Below are positions 61,304-64,000 of a DNA stretch of 64,000 nucleotides, one piece after another. How positions within the stretch are numbered: the stretch's first letter is position 1; each line of letters starts with the position of its first letter. The notes below the pieces were generated by a model. It worked only from the letters and a program-made list of their open reading frames with translations. It ran no database searches and was not told the origin of the DNA. The DNA is taken from the NCBI GenBank assembly GCA_943789305.1, contig CALSTP010000001.1:1443178-1507177 (forward strand), read 5' to 3'. Made by a program: the position numbers and the translations under genes. This DNA comes from an uncultured Flavobacteriaceae bacterium. GTDB lineage: Bacteria; Bacteroidota; Bacteroidia; Flavobacteriales; Flavobacteriaceae.

Positions 61304-61849
61304 GTGACAAAAACTCCCCGGCTCCTTCTTACTCCACTTACACCAAATGACGTTGAAAATATTCACATTAAAAATTGCTTCCCAGAAGTCACAGAATTCA
61401 ATACAATAGGTATCCCAATAAGCATTGAAGATACAAAGCAATTGCTGGAACCTTTGTTTGAGACTCAAAATCCTGAAAAAGGACAGCTAGTGGGCTGAAG
61501 TAATCGATTAAAAAAAGATCAAAAATTTATAGGGGAACTGGGAATGCAAACCTCAATACCTAAATACAATAAAGCTGAAATTCATTACAGCCTGATCCCT
61601 TATTATTGGAACAAAGGTTATGCTTTTGAAGCTGTAAAAGCACTTTTAAACTTCGGTTTTAAAAGACTCAAACTTCATCGAATACAGGCTGGTGTGGCAA
61701 CAGGAAATTCAAACTCTATCAAACTGCTTCAAAACATAGGAATGAAACAAGAAGGAATTCATCGGGAAATCTTACCCATCGGAGGGAAGTGGATTGATAA
61801 TTTTAGCTACGCAATTTTAGAAGTTGATTTTTTAGAGGAGAACCCCTAA
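61304..61849 (+). pseudogene. GNAT acetyltransferase interrupted by one in-frame TGA
   Basis: LEPLFETQNPEKGQLVG*SNRLKKDQKFIGELGMQTSIPKYNKAEIHYSLIPYYWNKGYAFEAVKALL in a single frame; TGA at 61496-61498. Confidence 0.78.
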
Positions 61850-62802
61850 AAAACAGCTTGAGCAATTGCCTTTACATTATCTGATTTGCCCATAGAGTAA
61901 TAATGTAAAAAAGGAACACCAGCTGCTTTTAATTGATTGCTCTGTTCAATACACCATTCTACTCCAACTTTACGAACCTGTTTATTGTCTTTACATTTAA
62001 TCACTTGCTTAATTAAATCTTCAGGTAGATCGACATGAAATCTATGAGGTAAAGAATTGAGTTGTTTTCTGGTAGCTAGGGGTTTTAGACCAGGAATTAT
62101 CGGGACATTTATTCCAAAATCTTTACATTTTTGAACAAATTCAAAATATTTTTGATTGTCAAAAAACATTTGAGTTACTATATAGTCAGCTCCTGCTTCA
62201 ATTTTCTTCTTTAAGAAATGTAAATCACTTTCTAGGCTTGGTGCTTCCATATGTTTTTCTGGGTAACCAGAAACCCCTATACAAAAATCAGTTTTAGATG
62301 TATTCAAAATTTCCTCATCTAAATATTGACCTTTATTGAGATCCTTTATCTGTCTAACCAAATCACCAGCATAACTGTGACCATCTTTGTTGGGCTTAAA
62401 ATAGGTTTCTGATTTAATAGCATCTCCACGTAAAGCAACAACGTTATCAATACCTAAAAAATCAAGGTCGATTAAAAAATTTTCAGTGTCTTCTTTAGTA
62501 AAACCACCACATAGAATATGAGGAATTGCATCCACTTTATATTTGTTTTGCAATGCTGCACAAATTCCAACTGTTCCAGGTCGTTTTCGAATGACATGTT
62601 TTTCTAATAGACCGTTATCTAATTCTTTATAAACATATTCTTCACGGTGATAAGTTACATCAATAAAAGGAGGGTTGAACTCCATTAAGGGATCTATTGA
62701 TTCATATATGGATTGTATATTTTGTCCCTTTAAAGGAGGTAAGATTTCAAAGGTAAATTGTGTTTCCCCAGAAGCTTTTTTTATATGATCAATTACTTTC
62801 AT
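61846..62802 (-). CDS. metF: Methylenetetrahydrofolate reductase
   Basis: TFEILPPLKGQNIQSIY, ADYIVTQMFFDNQKY. Confidence 0.95.
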   Translation of the reverse strand: MKVIDHIKKASGETQFTFEILPPLKGQNIQSIYESIDPLMEFNPPFIDVTYHREEYVYKELDNGLLEKHVIRKRPGTVGICAALQNKYKVDAIPHILCGGFTKEDTENFLIDLDFLGIDNVVALRGDAIKSETYFKPNKDGHSYAGDLVRQIKDLNKGQYLDEEILNTSKTDFCIGVSGYPEKHMEAPSLESDLHFLKKKIEAGADYIVTQMFFDNQKYFEFVQKCKDFGINVPIIPGLKPLATRKQLNSLPHRFHVDLPEDLIKQVIKCKDNKQVRKVGVEWCIEQSNQLKAAGVPFLHYYSMGKSDNVKAIAQAVF

Positions 62803-62812
62803 TTATTCAAAT

Positions 62813-64000
62813 CTATTTAATATTTGGACGAAGCCATTTTTCAGCTTCTTTGAAATCAATTTTTTTTCGCTTACTAAAACTTTTCACTTGATCTTCTTTA
62901 ATTTTTCCTACGCCAAAATATTGAGCTTGAGGATGTGCAATATAATATCCGGAAACAGATGCTGCAGGCCACATGGCAAGGCTTTCTGTCAGAGTTACAC
63001 CAATTCTTTTTTGAACTTTTAACAATTCCCAAATTGTATTTTTCTCTAAGTGATCTGGACATGCAGGGTAACCTGGAGCTGGACGAATTCCTTTGTAGGC
63101 TTCCTTAATCAACGCATCATTATCAAGTAGTTCATTTGGAGCATATCCCCATGTATTGGTCCGAACTACTTTGTGTAAGTATTCAGCAAAAGCTTCAGCA
63201 AGTCGATCGGCTAATGCTTTTACCATAATCGAATTATAATCGTCGTTATCATCTTCATAAGCTTTAGCTAATTCGGCCGTTCCAAAACCTGTCGAAACAC
63301 AAAAAGCTCCAATATAATCATGAATACCACTTTCTTTTGGTGCAATAAAATCAGCCAAGGCAATATTGGCTTTCCCTTCTCGTTTTTTTAATTGTTGACG
63401 AAGAGTTAAAAATTTCACATCTATTTCTGTTCTGGTATCATCAGAATATACTTCTATATCATCGTAGTCAACACTATTTGCTGGAAAAATTCCAAAAACA
63501 GCTTTTGCTTTTAACAACTTTTGATCTAAAATTTTTGATAAAATTACCCGAGCATCTGCGAATAACTCAGTGGCTTGTTTTCCTACAATATCATCATTTA
63601 ATATAGCGGGGTAGTGACCATGTAAATCCCATGATCTAAAAAAAGGACTCCAGTCTATAAAATCAACTAAAGTTTTCAAATCTTGATTTTCTATGACTTG
63701 AAAACCCATCTGATTAGGAACTTTTGGTTTATAATCAGTCCAATCCAATTGTAATTTTCGAGATCTTGCAGTTGCTAAATCAATATGCTCTTTGGTTTCT
63801 TTTCGATCTAAAAACTTATCTCGAAATAATTCATACTCATTTCTAATACTATCTTTATATACTTGTGAAGTATCTTTATTCAGCAAACTACCTGTAACAG
63901 TAACAGCTCTTGAAGCATCATTAACATGTACTACAGGGGTTGATAACTCAGGTGCAATCTTTACTGCTGTATGGGCTTTAGAAGTTGTTGCACCCCCTAT
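62813..64000 (-). CDS. metH: Cobalamin-dependent methionine synthase C-terminal part (B12-binding end + activation domain), truncated by window edge
   Basis: Frame stays open to edge: IGGATTSKAHTAVKIAPELSTPVVHVNDASRAV…; GIRPAPGYPACPDHLEK, MWPAASVSGYYIAHPQAQYFGVGKI. Confidence 0.93.
   Translation of the reverse strand: MGGATTSKAHTAVKIAPELSTPVVHVNDASRAVTVTGSLLNKDTSQVYKDSIRNEYELFRDKFLDRKETKEHIDLATARSRKLQLDWTDYKPKVPNQMGFQVIENQDLKTLVDFIDWSPFFRSWDLHGHYPAILNDDIVGKQATELFADARVILSKILDQKLLKAKAVFGIFPANSVDYDDIEVYSDDTRTEIDVKFLTLRQQLKKREGKANIALADFIAPKESGIHDYIGAFCVSTGFGTAELAKAYEDDNDDYNSIMVKALADRLAEAFAEYLHKVVRTNTWGYAPNELLDNDALIKEAYKGIRPAPGYPACPDHLEKNTIWELLKVQKRIGVTLTESLAMWPAASVSGYYIAHPQAQYFGVGKIKEDQVKSFSKRKKIDFKEAEKWLRPNIK

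Noticed and set aside
61496-61498. TGA read as Trp/Sec (recoding) in the GNAT and HHH genes
   Set aside because: TGA serves as a normal stop for other genes here (e.g. trpD end, gpmI end), and the HHH gene also has a TAA. Plain nonsense mutation is simpler.

Overview
The window is a 64 kb AT-rich chromosomal segment from a Bacteroidota genome, probably a marine Flavobacteriaceae-type organism. Supporting features are TAnnTTTG promoters, NqrA-F, GldA, a DUF5103/T9SS plug-like protein and ribosomal protein THX. Most of it is ordinary housekeeping: a four-tRNA cluster, rpsU/xerC/hpf, trpEGDCFBA, ftsH-cdsA-psd, valS, murB, gpmI, nqrABCDEF+apbE, a Phe/Tyr biosynthesis operon, gldA, metF and the metH 3' part. 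I found no CRISPR array, prophage, IS element or defence island. The most interesting signals lie outside the ORF track. (1) Two apparent ribosome-mediated attenuators: a trp leader peptide with tandem Trp codons (MKFFISTIAWWNE) before a strong terminator and trpE, and an aromatic leader peptide (MNITTTYYNRFFNFYFLDKK) before a terminator and the pheA-aminotransferase-tyrA-DAHP synthase/chorismate mutase operon. (2) Five disrupted genes in one window: an HHH protein with two in-frame stops, DUF2851, an aspartyl protease/PDZ gene, a GNAT with an in-frame TGA, and an M16 peptidase with a large internal deletion. This suggests active gene erosion. (3) A sterol-desaturase-like hydroxylase fused to two CDGSH Fe-S motifs, and a separate 27-aa CDGSH-like mini-ORF behind MarR/YceI. 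(4) A perfect palindrome over the marR promoter. All calls come from reading sequence and translations; no database search was run.
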